Shown: positions 43,981-57,178, counted from the first letter of the stretch. The stretch: DNA of 64,000 nt from Adiantum capillus-veneris (GCA_014529385.2 CM043944.1:46480768-46544767); one strand, 5' to 3'. The notes: a model not told the origin generated them from the sequence alone. Translations and numbers: made by a program.

Positions 43981-43986
43981 AGAGCA

Positions 43987-43996
43987 CCCCCCCCCC

Positions 43997-44032
<36 letters not shown>
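43987..44032. repeat. Poly-C tract, 46 bp with one T
   Basis: C10-T-C35 just after the gypsy integrase. Confidence 0.98.
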
Positions 44033-44038
<6 letters not shown>

Positions 44039-46938
44039 TTTTGCTAAATAACTAGAACCACTTTGTTGTAATCAGCTTGTATGTACCATCATACTCGGAT
44101 TTTTTACATAGTTTCATCCCATCAGTAATATAGAAGTTTTTTTAATGTGTACGAACACATAGTGTATATCATTTATTGATCCTTATATATAAAACTCCTA
44201 TATTTTTTATTTTTACCACATGTGAACATGATAATATGGAAGAGCTTGGTAATATGAATGGGTGGTGTGCTCAACTTGGCTGCCAACTAGAGCTCATTCT
44301 TTAATTCTTAAATACATGCACATGTTTTTGGGATGATCTCAACTAGGCTGGCCTTAGGAAAACACAAGGGAAGAAATCAATGCACGGTTTTAGCATTATG
44401 TCTTATGTACTGCCCAGTATTGCGCTATTTTCCCCAAAATGCCCAACTCGGCTTATCTATGCATAGCGCATGTACTCGCCCACTTGATTTGCAAACTTGC
44501 ATGATCCCCCTACTCACGCACTCTCACTTGTTCTCACTTTGCTCACATATACAAATTGCACAACAGCTTGCACGCTTAACAACATACGATATTGCAACAA
44601 CATCTAGAAGTGAATGGTGGCATGGCATGTTTTGAAACCCTCTCGTCGCAGCTTGGATATGATATTCTACAACAAATGATCTTCATGATCACATTGGGAT
44701 ACGTATCAGGTAGGTGCATTTACACCTATGTAGAATCGGTTACGGGATGTCATAATATTTTGATTTTCATAAATACTGTCTGGCTAGGTGCATTTGATAA
44801 AATTTAAACTTTGAGTCGTAAGTTTTGAGATATTATAGGAACTTGACCTTTAAAATAAATATGCACATACTCATGAAATGATGCCCATGCTTGATTGTGT
44901 GATTCATAGTGTCGAAAGCAAGCACTTCTCACTTAGAGAGGAAAAGTGCTCCACTTGAGGTGTTATTAGCTATTTCAAGACCAGTTGATGATATGGTTGT
45001 GTTATATATATGCATTATTGGAGGGTAAGAGTCCCTCAAGTAAGAATGTTTCGGGGATTCGTGAAGGTTATGATACTCGCTACTTAACAAAAATTGAGTA
45101 TGTCGATCAGGAACATCAAAACATAAGATATATAATGGCCTTGCCAATGATGTTATGCCATACTTAATGCTACAAATAACTTTTCATGGGTTATTACACT
45201 GCCCCCTTTTTGGTTGACACTTACTTAGAATCGGTTTTGGTTCATAAGTAACAAGATTTATTACGTAATTTTGAATAAATATTACAAAGTGATATTCAGA
45301 TAATAACAAATTGCTGTTGCTGAGGAAGGATATATTCACATTTATGAGTTTCATTATGTCAATGTAATGAGTTGAATAGAAATCTTGAGTTGTATAGAGC
45401 TTTGAAGAATTATGAATTTTGACCTTAATCCTCTTGTGAGGGTCTCTCCATGAGATGGATTTTTTTTGTTTTTTTTGAAAATTTAATCAAATTACAGAGG
45501 AGATGTTGCCCAAATTTTGTGGATCTAAGGAAAATATGAACTTTGTGTTCACCTAGGACATATAGGTAGATGATAGCTGGAAAATATTTTTATACAAGAG
45601 ACTTCCTCTTTTAAGTATGCCTTACATATTGCCTGACATGATAATTATGTGACTGCACACGGTACCGGATGAATAGTGAAAAGAAGAATATTTGTTCTCT
45701 CGTATGAATATAATGTCATCAAATGGATTCGATTACGATTATTTTTGAAAAAGTATGAATAAATTAAACAAGATGCCTGGAAATTTTTTCAGGGCTAATG
45801 TATCTGATCCTTTTTCATAAGCATTAAAATATTGTAAAGCAAAATCACTTTTTGCTGGTATAATTGTCAAGTGTTGAACCTTTTTGGTTGATAATGAACC
45901 AGTTTATACCTATGGATAGCTTGGTTTAATATAGGAAGTCTACATTGATACCTTACACATTGAGTTTAACTTTGTATACTCTCGGACTCTAGATTTTGTT
46001 TGACCTACTAGTAAGGTATAAGTGTTGTTCTAAACAAAAGTTACCTATGGGCATCAGAGCTCGTACCTCCCGAACAGTATGGTTACATAGTCCACAGTGA
46101 GGTTTTTGAAACCTACTTGATTTTCCCACATAATGTTGTCCTTTTAGGTTTGCTTGACTATTTCTTTAATACAATGGCCTTTGGATCAAAAGCTACACAC
46201 TCATATTATACTTAGAATTCTTGCATGGTGAATGACATTAAATAAATTAAAGAATAATGCAGACTTCTTATGAGTACATGACTACTTAAAGTTTTCAATT
46301 TCGTTTAAAAAGCCTTAATCCTCCTGTGTGGGTCTCCAAAGAGATGGCAAATACTATGGTTTTTTTTGACAATTTCTCCGAAATACAAACAAGATACTGT
46401 CCGAATTTTGAAAGGCTACTTCTTGGCTTTATTGTAACTTCAAGACATATGTTGACTTTGGTATATGGTTGAAAAGCATAAATGGTAGTCCGTAGAGTAG
46501 ATCGTAAGCTAATTCTGTAGGCGTGACATGGATAGCAACTGGACCTAATCTTGACACCTGTAATACACACAAGCATAGCCAGTTCTAACTGAATGCTTTT
46601 TGTATGGATGCAGGTAACAACTGGATCCTTCTCCTTGTAGGATTAGTGGAGGTTTGTCTCTAGGGACTTGATATCTTCAAAGTGGATCACATCAATAGTA
46701 ATACCTGGAGAAAGGAAGATCTACATCAAACATTTTTTGATTCAGTAGAGGTTTAGGTTAATGTAAACTATTATTTGAAAAAGTTGACAGGATGTTATAT
46801 ATATGTAATTTATCTTTTGGGTATATTGTCAATGTCCTTGTACATATATTATTGTCCTTGTCCATATGCAAAATCTGATTTACTCCATTATATGGTTCAC
46901 TAGTTTGTATAATCAAACTATTGTTAGGATTTTCATTT

Positions 46939-46941
<3 letters not shown>
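44033..46941. other. AT-rich, no gene; diverged internal repeat
   Basis: No coding region recognised. Segments at about 45,420-45,520 and 46,315-46,410 are related (TTAATCCTC...GGGTCTC...GAGATGG, then a T run, then CCxAATTTTG), about 895 bp apart. Confidence 0.45.

Positions 46942-47014
<73 letters not shown>
46942..47014. repeat. Microsatellite (AC)36
   Basis: 73 bp of AC. Frames through it are artefacts. Confidence 0.98.
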
Positions 47015-47015
<1 letters not shown>

Positions 47016-47074
47016 CTAAAGTCGCCTCTTTCATGTAGGGCATAAAGGACGAGCTATGTTGCCCACAACCAAGC

Positions 47075-47430
47075 CTGAATCCTATTAGATAGCCAATATG
47101 AAGAAAAAATGAGAGAGAAGGTTTATAAAAGCAAGATTAAATCTCATTGGATAGCCCACAAAGAGAACCAATAAGAATCAAGCCCCACGTGAGCTAGCTT
47201 TGATCCCATTGGCTAGGGGAATCAATGAGAATTGAGCATCCCATGAGCTAGCTTAAATCTCATTGGATAGCCTACCTTGAGCGCCAATAAGAATTTAGCT
47301 TCATTAGATTAAGGAATTAAGCTCTCTTTTCAAAGAGGGAATAAAGGACACTTGTCACAAGACTAACCCTCTTGCTTGATATGAAGAAATCCATTCATTG
47401 GCTAGACCCTAACATGGACCAATAGCCTTC
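47075..47430. repeat. CCAAT/ATTGG-rich short repeats
   Basis: Repeated ATTGGATAGCC/ATTGGCTAG and CCAATAAGAAT phrases alternate at about 47,148, 47,170, 47,209, 47,264, 47,291 and 47,399. This gives units of roughly 60 bp with CCAAT boxes in both directions. Possibly an LTR U3; unproven. Confidence 0.5.
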
Positions 47431-50400
47431 AAGCTAGTGTATTCTTGGGAAAATCAATGAAAATACTCACTCTTGCACCTTTCACAAACACACTCACAAG
47501 GTAAAAGTCTCCTTCTCATGTGTGGGAGAAGTGGAGAAGCCTACACCAACATCACTTTGCTATGGAATGCAAATCCAAGCAAGTGCCAAGCTCCAAGCAT
47601 GCTCATCTTCTCTTCTGTATCTATGAGTGAACGAATGTGAGAGGAATACTTTTTTCTAGTAAGAATACTATTTATTCTTCTTCTCCATCCTCACTCCCCG
47701 CTAGCTCTCTCCACCTTTGAAGGTGTTTGAGGTCTTGGGATTGAGGCCAAACCAAATGTAATTGTTGGTGCATGAAGCTTTCCATCTTCATGGCATCAAA
47801 TGCGGCTTTGAAGAGCATAACGATTGTATTGTAAACAAGTCTCTCTCAACGGGAGAAGCTATAATACAAAGTCCTTTTAATGGGGGGACCAGTTCTAAGT
47901 AAATCTGGTCCTCAACTATTGTCAGTCCTAATTTCTCTATTTTTCAAGTTATTGTTCATGCCAAGCTATCTAGTTATGTTGTTTCTTGTTGTAGACTCCA
48001 ACCAAGCACACTCTGTTTCTCATAAGAAATCTCCTTAATGAAATAATCTCTCTCTCATTAATATAATTCCGCTATGATTGATGCTATTAGCTTAATTTTA
48101 TTATATTTTTAAGCTCTTTTGCTTTATCTACGTACAAGCTTTTGCCTTTCAAGCTCCATGTAAACGATAATTTTGTTGAAATGTTGCTTCAATGTAAAAT
48201 GAGTTTGCAATATGCATATGACTTGTTTAAATATTTGAGACAACGAAATGTATAGCAAAAAGGGAAATGCCACGATTGTAAAAGGAGTTTTGTTATATGG
48301 TTAGTTTTGACACATTCGATGCAAAAGTTTGTGTACAGAGAGGAAATAGAAAAGGCAAGCTATGTTATTTGAATTTGGGCTTGTTTTGAACACCTGCAAG
48401 GTATTGTGAAATGAAAGGAAAGTTTAAGGGAACAACTTCTATTCAACATACACAGATTGAATTTAGTTTGTCCACAATACTATAGCGATAGCACCAACTG
48501 TCTAGTGCTTAGTTTTTAAAAGCTAAAAGAGTAAAATATTTGAACTTTGAGTCATTGCATGCACTATAGCAAGCACAAGCATGACCGGTTTGTGCATTTT
48601 TACGATAACAAAATGAAATGGGAAACAAAAGTGATATAGAAAGGAGATTTAAAAAAAAAAATTCTCTCTCTCTTTATTGACTTGGCATTTCTCTCACAAG
48701 CCAAAAAGTGATTCACACGTTTTTTTTTTAATGGGTCCCATAGTTTGAATGCGTGGTTTTGCTTTAAGGGTTATGACTATCACATTTTCTAAGCCAAAAA
48801 TGACTAAGTTTTGATATAAGTTTTTTAAAGAGATTGCTTAATGAGAGAATATGAGCTATTTTACATAAGACATCCTTCTAGCCAAATGTTCATTGTAGAA
48901 GAGGATACAAGATTTTGTTTAATGGGCTTATCTTGTCAACAAACATACATTTGGACCTTGTATCAAGCTCACTCCTAAAGCAACTCCTTGAGGAGATGGG
49001 ACAACTATCCTTCACCATTCCCCCTATTACTATTTACTATTCTTTTGCTTCCAAGCTTATCCATGCTTGTGCTTTTATTTTTTTAATAATAAAAGCTTAA
49101 ACTTCATTTCAATTATTTATTCTTTCTCCCCTCTTTATGCTGCTTTTAGTTCACATATTATTTATTGTTAGTGATCAATCTTGTTTTGATAATAGAGAGA
49201 ACTTGCTCAAATTCTAAATTGTGATTTCTTTTGAGCTCTTGACAGGGTTTTGGATAGAGAAGGCTTAAAATTCTAGCAAGGGAGTCATTCTATCTAAGAA
49301 GGAGCACTACATCACTACTTTCTTGAGGGGAGGAGCAACATGCATCTCTATGCAAAAATTAGGCATGCTACAGATGGTGAACGGGATGTGCCAAGTTGAA
49401 TGACACAATTAGAAAGTGGTTTATAGGAGTGATTGGAACCTTATTAATTTGATGGGTATTTTCCCATTTCCTTGTCTTCTCGACCTATGTAGCTAGTGGT
49501 GATTTGTTATAGTCAACCTTTGGGCTGTGCTAACCCACAAATTGATATTTAGACATTAAGAGAGGTGGTCAGTGGGAGGTCTACACAATATGTTATTCTA
49601 GTAATGACAAGCACTCAAAGTAAAGAATTAAAATGTTTTTATGGGTATGACAATGTGACAAGAATTGTGAGTGAGGATGCACATCTAGTTAGGGCTTCTC
49701 TTACCTGTGTGAACATGGGCCAATAATATACATTTAGGGGGTACAAAGCCTAAAATGCGCATGAAGAAAATTGGGGAAGGATAATGGATGGCTAGTTGGT
49801 CAACACTCATATGTTGTCATGAACTTTTGCACAAGCTACCGCAAGTTTGGGAGAGATGTACTCTATAATATGTTTATACAACACCCATGTTATGTATTCT
49901 CTATGTTCACATAGTCTTTTTATTCAAAGATAAATGATGATATATCAACCCTTTATACATATCATCATACAAGATGAAAGAGATATCCATGAAAATTAAT
50001 TATACATTAAAACACTACAATTGTGTAGCTTGATGCTACTAGCTTTGTTGACTAAAGCTTGTTTCAAGGATTTAATTGAAAACATGTACCTATACTCTTT
50101 CAATGCATGCATGAAAGAGTGTCATATAATAACATGGGTTATACAATACGAAGTCCAAGATTATGTGTGTCCTAAACCTTGCTACCCTATTGTTGAGAGT
50201 CATGGAATCCAACGTTAACAAAGATGCCCAATCTTTTACGCAAGATACTAAAAAATTGTGTGTTGCCATCATAGTCACAAGAATCATTTTGTGTTGTGTT
50301 GGTCGTTTTTTTGGTTGAAAATTTCAAGATGAAACACAAGACAAAACACATAGATATCAAGAGATTATAGAAAATATGATACCCACAGTCTAGTAATATG

Positions 50401-50753
50401 CATTTCATAAATAGGGCAACGATAATTCTTAAGATAGTTAACTACCTTTGTTGCCCACAACTTGCAAGGTAGAACTGTGAAGTAATGAGGGTTTTTAAGA
50501 GAGTTAAGGAGTAGAGGATTTGAGGGAAATTGAGAGAAGTGAGAATCAAATGAATTAAGAATTGGTGGAATTATGAAAATTGGACATTGTGATGATTGGT
50601 GATGTTTGTGTGAACTCTCTACATGATAGCATCCTACTTATGACCTAAGCTACGAGGTCCCTCTATTCTACCATGACTTAACACATGAAGTCAAGCCCTT
50701 CTTTCTACATTCTCATGATGATCATGAAGTTAGCATTTCCCACTTGTGTCAAT

Positions 50754-50801
<48 letters not shown>

Positions 50802-51649
50802 ATAACTTGGCCATAACTTGGCAATTTTCAAAACAGATAATATGACGTTCTACCCCTCAAACTAGGACGTTATAATATAATTTCAATGTCTTTTGACACT
50901 TTGAATCGAGAGTGGCAGAAATATTTTTATCATTTAAGCTTTCTACCAATATTTTCAAATTTCCCATATTTGTATTTTCAATGTCTACATTTAAAAAAAA
51001 TGTTAAATTGAAAGCGTCAATTTTCTTTTTTTGTTCTTGAATTCTTCTATCTAACGAAAAATGTTTTCTACTATTAGGAGGAGGAGATAGTTTAGTTTTA
51101 AAAACTGTAGCTCAAAGTGTATCAATGCACTATGATAGCAAAGGACATTTAAGTGTTTGTAACACCATCTTTGAAAATGGTTGAGTTTTGAAGTATTTAA
51201 AGAGGTAAGTTAGAAAATTTATGTTCAAATGGTTAAGGCAGAGATTGCACCATTTGCTACACCACATCTATAAGAAACATTAAGTAGGAGAGAAGCTTTC
51301 CAAGTTCTATTATCAATGGTAATATAGTCTTCTATTTGAAACTTAATTTCTATATTTAACTTGCTTTCTCTTAGCAGTTTTGTCAAAAAAATTCATCATT
51401 GAGATAGATCGATATGCATGTGTGTCTCGTGGCTATCTTGAAATAAGGACAAACCATACAAAAGTTATATGGGAGGTGGCAGTAGTACATGAATATAGTG
51501 ATGCAAGTATGAAACTTCAAGTCTAAGGGTAAGAAGCTATATTCTTAAGGGGTACACTCATGATATACTCATGAGATGCATGTCCTTGGCTAGCTCCACC
51601 AAACACCAAAATAATTGTGCATCATATCTTTGTTACGTGCGCCGATATG
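47431..51649. other. Unassigned AT-rich stretch
   Basis: 4.2 kb without a supportable gene. It contains the TG microsatellite at 50,759-50,800. Short frames such as 50,021-50,218 have no motif. Confidence 0.45.
50759..50800. repeat. Microsatellite (TG)21
   Basis: 42 bp of TG. Confidence 0.98.
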
Positions 51650-51747
51650 CAAACAAAGTGCAATGTGTGTAGAAAGAGATATTAGGATTAATGAGTACTA
51701 AGTAGTGATTAGAGTGGTGTACTTAATGGAGAAAGATAAAACATACG

Positions 51748-51793
<46 letters not shown>

Positions 51794-52060
51794 GTGGTTC
51801 ACCCAAGTGTGGGTTATGTCCATAGGAAAGCAGACACTCAATGGCCTTACACTTCAAATTTAAAGTGGTTTATAAAGGACTTAAGAACCCTTAATGGTCA
51901 TCCCTCTACCTTGCACTTCTTGCTTCTTCTCACTTCTCCTTGCTTCACTCTGTTTTCATGTGTACAAGAGGCCTCCTTTTATAGCTGCAAAAGGAGCCTC
52001 TATGGGCTGCCCTTTCTCATGAGAGGTAGCCGTCCATGTGTAGACGAGTCCACCCAAAAA
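51650..52060 (-). repeat. LTR-like repeat, copy 2 (copia type)
   Basis: Minus strand: CTATAAAAGGAGGCC (about 51,983-51,969), GGGTGAACCACGT (about 51,804), then a CT tract (GA on plus at 51,751-51,792). Same order as 42,315-42,760 but with many substitutions. No coding sequence between them belongs clearly to the same element. Confidence 0.6.
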
Positions 52061-54430
52061 TTGGCCACCAACAGTAGGAACGCTGCCCACTTGCCACCGA
52101 TCATGTGTCTACCTCTACGGGCCGTTTTTCGACCACTTTTTGACTGTCGTTCGGCCAATCTCTCCAGGCGAAAATGAATATTTTGACCGATATGAATTTT
52201 TGGTTTTTCGGTGAGTGATTTTCCTCACGCACGATAGCTTCTCCTTATAAGGAGGCCCTACAAATGTGCGTTCCTGGAATTTAAAAAATGAGGGTAAATC
52301 AGGCTCCATACTTAACAAGAGATAGAGACACAAAGAAAATCATGTGCACAAATAGGGTCCAATGTACCGCCATGCACAAACGAGTTGCTACCTCGTGCAT
52401 GTATTTGCTTGTATTAGTTAAATTACAAAAGTGAGTTAAGAATAAGAGGTACATTCCACTTTGGGCAAAATGGTATGCCTATTTTTCACATGTGCTACTT
52501 TAGTTCGTGTTATCTCCTTTGTCTTAGTGAAGAAGAAGAAGTTGCAACCTCCTACCATAAAAGTTTATAAGTTTTTCTCTAGGATTTTGTGTGAAAATGT
52601 GACATGGCGTCATGGTATAGTTCAAACCACACAATCTGAAAAAATTAGCTCCTGAAATCATTCTCTTAGAGGGTGTGATAACAAAACAAAAGACAAGGAT
52701 GCTGAAACTTTTCTTTGCTAACCATTCTTCCAATGTTCTTGGTTGCTGCTCATAACTCGTCAACAAAAATGGGTCTTTTCGATAACACCTGTGCAATCAA
52801 TTTCTCATGTTCACTCGAAGAAACTTCGTATACTTGGAAAGGAAATGCATGCATGACCTTGCTCTTGTATGCCATGATATGTGCAAAAGTTGCACTCTTC
52901 CAACAACTATGGTGCCTCCTCCTTGTGGGGTTCACCTATAGGAAATTACCTAAATCATGTGTGTTCAAAGAGTACTAAAAAAACCTCCTTACTCGGATTC
53001 ATAAAGGACTTGCGGGTTTTTCTCCAAATCAAAATAACAAACCCCTTTCCTAAATGTAATCATGTACATTTGCAGAAAATTTGGTAAATTGAAAGCCCCT
53101 TATTTTGCACTCACATTTTGGCAACCGCATTTGAGTCTTATTTCCTTTTCGTAGAGTTAGAATGAAGATGACATTGATAAAGCAGTAATCTCACCTTTCT
53201 CAATGGGTTTTGAGTGTGTATCATGTGCTTCTTTTCTTCTCCGGTACATCTATTGAAGCTTCACAGCATAGTGCTACCACATCTTAACCACAAATCACTA
53301 CGAATGGTAGGGCAAGCTTCAAGACCCCGTGGAACACATCCATGTCGTGTGACATGTGATGGTTGCATCTAGGGCCACACGAGTGACTAGCTGGAGCTCA
53401 AAAGCTAAAACTTATCAGGATATCTGCTTCATCCCCCAATTTCCATTAACTCATTGACCTGCTTCATTACACAAAGCTTGGCAAGATTTCTGTGAGGGCA
53501 ACACACAATTTGGAAGGCTTACATTGGTATGACAATTGGAGCAACTTGGCTCTATTAAGGCCTGAGGGAGCCGCATACCGGCATCCCTTATTTGAAGTTC
53601 TTCTCCACTTGACAAACAGCTTGTATCTGTTAGATAATGTTGTCGAGCACCGATTTTGTTTTGTAAAGACCATTCGGTCTTGAGATGCTAATGACACCTT
53701 TTGGACTATCCTTTTTCTTTGGGATTTGAACACACCCCCTCTCTTGAGGCATCTCTTGCAAAAAATTATCCAATTAATTCTGTCTGCTAATACCGCCTTG
53801 GGAATAAGTGACACCATCTTACAGAGAAGCTCCACTCAAAAGGGGCACAGCCAGTTTGAGAGAGCAAGAGACCTGGGCCCACTTTGCACCGTGAAAATGT
53901 CGCAAGCAATATCCGACGGTAAAACCCAGTTCTCATGTCCAGTTCCACCTCCTTGTAGTTAAACGTGTGCACATGAAAATCGACTTTCTGTAAAAAGCTT
54001 GAAAAATCAATGCTTATTTCCTGCCCTATACCAGTTCGAAGAAGCTCAAGCCTGCTTGATACACATACATGGGACACTATGGCCACAAATACCCAAAAAT
54101 GTATCCTTAGGTGCAAAATCATTGTCTACCGATTGAAAAGGCCAAAACAGATTGAAAAAGCAAGGGAGCTACTGTTTTTGAATGAATCCACTGAAGAGCC
54201 TTGTACCCACTGTCGACGTTGTAAAATACTGGACATTGAACAGCTAAGGAGCTACTTGTTTTTGAATGAATCCATTGAAGAGCCTTGTGCCCACCCACCA
54301 TCGATGACGTAAAATACAGGACATTAAATGTCTTTTATCGTTTTGCTCAATAACCGAATGTAGGGCACACTAAAACAAACTCCTCACTAAGCAGCCATTT
54401 GTGTTACATGCTGTTCTCAAATAAGACAGC
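52061..54430. other. No gene recognised; small tandem duplication near the PPR 3' end
   Basis: Frames at 53,467-53,835 and 53,787-54,122 (minus) lack known motifs. At 54,165-54,325 an approximately 80-bp unit (GGAGCTACT...GAATGAATCCA...GAGCCTTGT...GTAAAATAC) is duplicated with about ten differences. Confidence 0.5.
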
Positions 54431-56353
54431 TTAAACAAATGAATCCAAATGTGGAAGATGGCCTTCAACTTTCATCAGCAAACAAGTTCTCTTACTTTTT
54501 GCACATGCATGGCTTTGGATGTTGTCACCGACACTGAAAGCATGTACCTGGTAACCGATTGCAATACAAGCAATACCTGGCTTTTTCCATGAGTTGGACG
54601 AACTTCTCAAGGCTTCTATTTCACCTGCCTTCCAGTCAGACTCATCATATGAACAGGCATGCGACATGCTCAAGAAACCTGTCGCATTTCTTCCTTTTAT
54701 TGAAGTAACGTTGTCAAAGCACCGATGCGCCATAGCTACATTTTCATGAAGCTGGCTTTGATTGAGAAGAGAAGCCCACCCCACTGCATCTGACTGGATG
54801 GGTGAAGACAGAATGAAGTCCTCTGCTTCCTTTAAATGTCCCCAATGACTAAGAAGGTCAACAATGCAATTGTGATGCTCGGGAGTTGGAGAAATGCCAT
54901 GGACTGAAAGCATTGTATTGAAGTAATGACAAGCTGCTTCAACTAGACCAAGATGATTGCAAGCACAAAGGAGGGAAATAAAGGTTATGGAGTCTGGCTC
55001 ATAACCTTCCTGTTGCAGAAGACTACAATACTTAAAGACTCCGTCAAAATCATGAAACTGAGCACATCCTCCAATAACAGTGTTCCAAGTAACCAAATCG
55101 CGTGTGCGCAAGCTGCTAAACACACAAATCGCATCTTCAAGGCTTCCACATTTCGAATACATGTCAATAAGAGCATTCCCAATCGGTAAGTCTGTGCTGA
55201 AATCAAGACCGGATTCAATGAAATGTGCATGGATCTGCTTGCCTTGATGAAATGCAACAGCAGTTGTGCATGCTTTCATGACACACAAGAAAAGAGCGCG
55301 ATCAGGAGTGATCCCATCCACTTCCATTCGAGGGAAGAGTTCCACAGTGGTGTGACCTTGCTCATCTTGGGCACATTCCGCTGTTATTGCACTCCAGGTT
55401 GCCACATCCCGCTTGTGCATTCTGTTGAATACATTGACTGCAGCTTCGACGCAACCGCACTTGGCATACATGTCAACTATAGCATTACACACAAGCAAGT
55501 CTGTCTGATACCCTTGCTCCACCGAGTATACATGAATAAGCCTACCTTGCTCTAAACCCTTGATGCTGGAGCACGCCTTCAATGCACTAGCGATTGTCAC
55601 TTGGTCTAGCTGCAAACGATCCTCCAACATTCGCACAAATAATTGAAGAGCCTCTTGTGCAAGATCCTGTTGGGCACATCCTGCAATGATGGTGTTCCAT
55701 GTGACCACATCCTTCTGGGATAAAATGTCAAGCACTCCAAAGGCATCCTCAAAACCTCCACATTTCATGTACAAATCAACAAGAGCACTTCCGACATATT
55801 CTACCTGTTCATAACCGCAAACCAATAAATGAAAATAAATCAGATTTCCGGTTATGATGGACGAAATGCTCGCGCACGCCTTGAGAACAGCTACAAACAG
55901 ATGGCTGTCTGGCTTAACATTCCTTCTTAGCATAACTTGATACAATTCAAGAGCATGAGTACCTTGACCCAGATTTGCATGTGCTAAAATGATGGCACTC
56001 CATGTGTAAACACTTGGTGCAGAGAGCCTGCGGAAAATTTGACTAGCTTCAAACAAGCTTCCACATGATGCAAACATGCGTATAAGGTGGGTGCCCAAGA
56101 AGGTGTCGGAATTCAAACCACCTAGAGAGACCAGGCGATAAATATCTCTGCTTGCAACGAGATCCTCCTCTTTGACACAACCCAAAATTGCAGCGTAGAA
56201 AACATCCGCAGAGATGGGAAGCCCATGCAGTATCGCAAAGCGCAATCTCTGAAAAGCCACTCGGAGACATCCCTCTAAACAAAGCTTAGGAATCTCGTCA
56301 ATGGAAATCTCTTCAACTTTTACCCATCTACACGCAGCAGTCTGAAGGCTCAT
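54431..56353 (-). CDS. Pentatricopeptide repeat protein, PLS class with E domain
   Basis: 640 codons, intronless, ATG at 56,353 and TAA at 54,433-54,431. PPR proteins bind specific organellar RNA; PLS-class members usually direct RNA editing. Repeats run from about residue 50 to 520, with clear motif starts at VYTWSAIILAHA (115-126), VVTWNTIIAGCAQ (216-228), VATWSAITAECAQ (317-329) and LVTWNTVIGGCAQ (420-432), and L/S motifs such as LVDLYMKCGG, IVDMYAKCG and LIDMYSKCGS. Residues 525-615 form a degenerate E domain ending WKKPGIACIAIGYQVHAFSV. There is no DYW deaminase, only a 25-residue tail, so editing would need a partner in trans. No obvious transit peptide: the N-terminus is short and acidic around 13-22, so the start could lie upstream or targeting may be atypical. 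Frames on the other strand are shadows. Confidence 0.92.
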   Translation of the reverse strand: MSLQTAACRWVKVEEISIDEIPKLCLEGCLRVAFQRLRFAILHGLPISADVFYAAILGCVKEEDLVASRDIYRLVSLGGLNSDTFLGTHLIRMFASCGSLFEASQIFRRLSAPSVYTWSAIILAHANLGQGTHALELYQVMLRRNVKPDSHLFVAVLKACASISSIITGNLIYFHLLVCGYEQVEYVGSALVDLYMKCGGFEDAFGVLDILSQKDVVTWNTIIAGCAQQDLAQEALQLFVRMLEDRLQLDQVTIASALKACSSIKGLEQGRLIHVYSVEQGYQTDLLVCNAIVDMYAKCGCVEAAVNVFNRMHKRDVATWSAITAECAQDEQGHTTVELFPRMEVDGITPDRALFLCVMKACTTAVAFHQGKQIHAHFIESGLDFSTDLPIGNALIDMYSKCGSLEDAICVFSSLRTRDLVTWNTVIGGCAQFHDFDGVFKYCSLLQQEGYEPDSITFISLLCACNHLGLVEAACHYFNTMLSVHGISPTPEHHNCIVDLLSHWGHLKEAEDFILSSPIQSDAVGWASLLNQSQLHENVAMAHRCFDNVTSIKGRNATGFLSMSHACSYDESDWKAGEIEALRSSSNSWKKPGIACIAIGYQVHAFSVGDNIQSHACAKSKRTCLLMKVEGHLPHLDSFV

Positions 56354-57106
56354 GCAATAATTTCAGCGAAAACTAGTCATGCTTGCTTGGCGGTTCGGTA
56401 GTACGTAGTGTTGAAGAGAGCAATTCAAATGAGAGAGTGAAGGGACTGCTCTCAATTTTGGAAAATGTCCAAATAGCGCGAATCTTAGGGGATACTCACG
56501 TTTTACTGAAGAAGAAAGGCGAAAGGTGAGCAGTAATTGGCAGTTGAGCCTGCGAGGTAGACGAACGAAGAAGAGGTGGCGAGGAGTATGCAGGGGAGAT
56601 AGAATGATGAGGAGCGCTCACAGACAGCAGGTCGCGCGGGCACTACCTTGGACGAGGAGCAAGAGTACATTTTTCTCCAATACAAAATGTAGGTCCATCG
56701 AGAGCACACATAGTTACCCGAGTTCGTAGCCCAGCCTGGGTGTAGAGATCTTGAAAAAATCATGTGAGAGAGTGAAGGGTCTAGTATGTCTGGACGATTT
56801 TAGGAAAGTTGTCAAAAAAGGCGAACAAATGGACGATGCTTCAGAAAAATGCAAAGGGGATTAAGGGTCGTTGTCGGGGATAGCAGGTGGCAGCAAAGTG
56901 ATGAGGCGATGGTTTTGGGCACGTGGCTCTCTCTCTCTCTCTCTCCCAGTGTGCGAAGGCGGTGGACGACCGCTTACTGACCTCTAGCTCTATAAATAGC
57001 TATGCTCCTCTGTTGTCTTGCTGAAGCTCCTGGAGGAGGGTGCAAGGAACGCGTGGAAGATGCATGGAGACGAAGGGGTGCAGACAATGGGTGGGGTAGG
57101 GTAGGG

Positions 57107-57109
<3 letters not shown>
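56354..57109. promoter_or_regulatory. Region upstream of PPR gene, with outward TATA box
   Basis: TATAAATAG at 56,991-56,999 on the plus strand, with a TC run just before (56,929-56,946) and a 65-bp CT tract about 110 bp after. It points away from the PPR gene. On the minus strand CAGTAAAAC|GTGAGTATCC near 56,500 looks like a splice donor, so the PPR 5' UTR may have an intron. Confidence 0.45.

Positions 57110-57174
<65 letters not shown>
57110..57174. repeat. Microsatellite (CT)32
   Basis: 65 bp of CT, downstream of the TATA box on the same strand. Confidence 0.98.

Positions 57175-57178
<4 letters not shown>

Noticed and set aside
46758-47015. Cys-Val repeat protein
   Set aside because: Translation of the AC microsatellite.
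54953-55555. Plus-strand frames and out-of-phase minus frames over the PPR gene
   Set aside because: Shadows of the 640-codon PPR frame.
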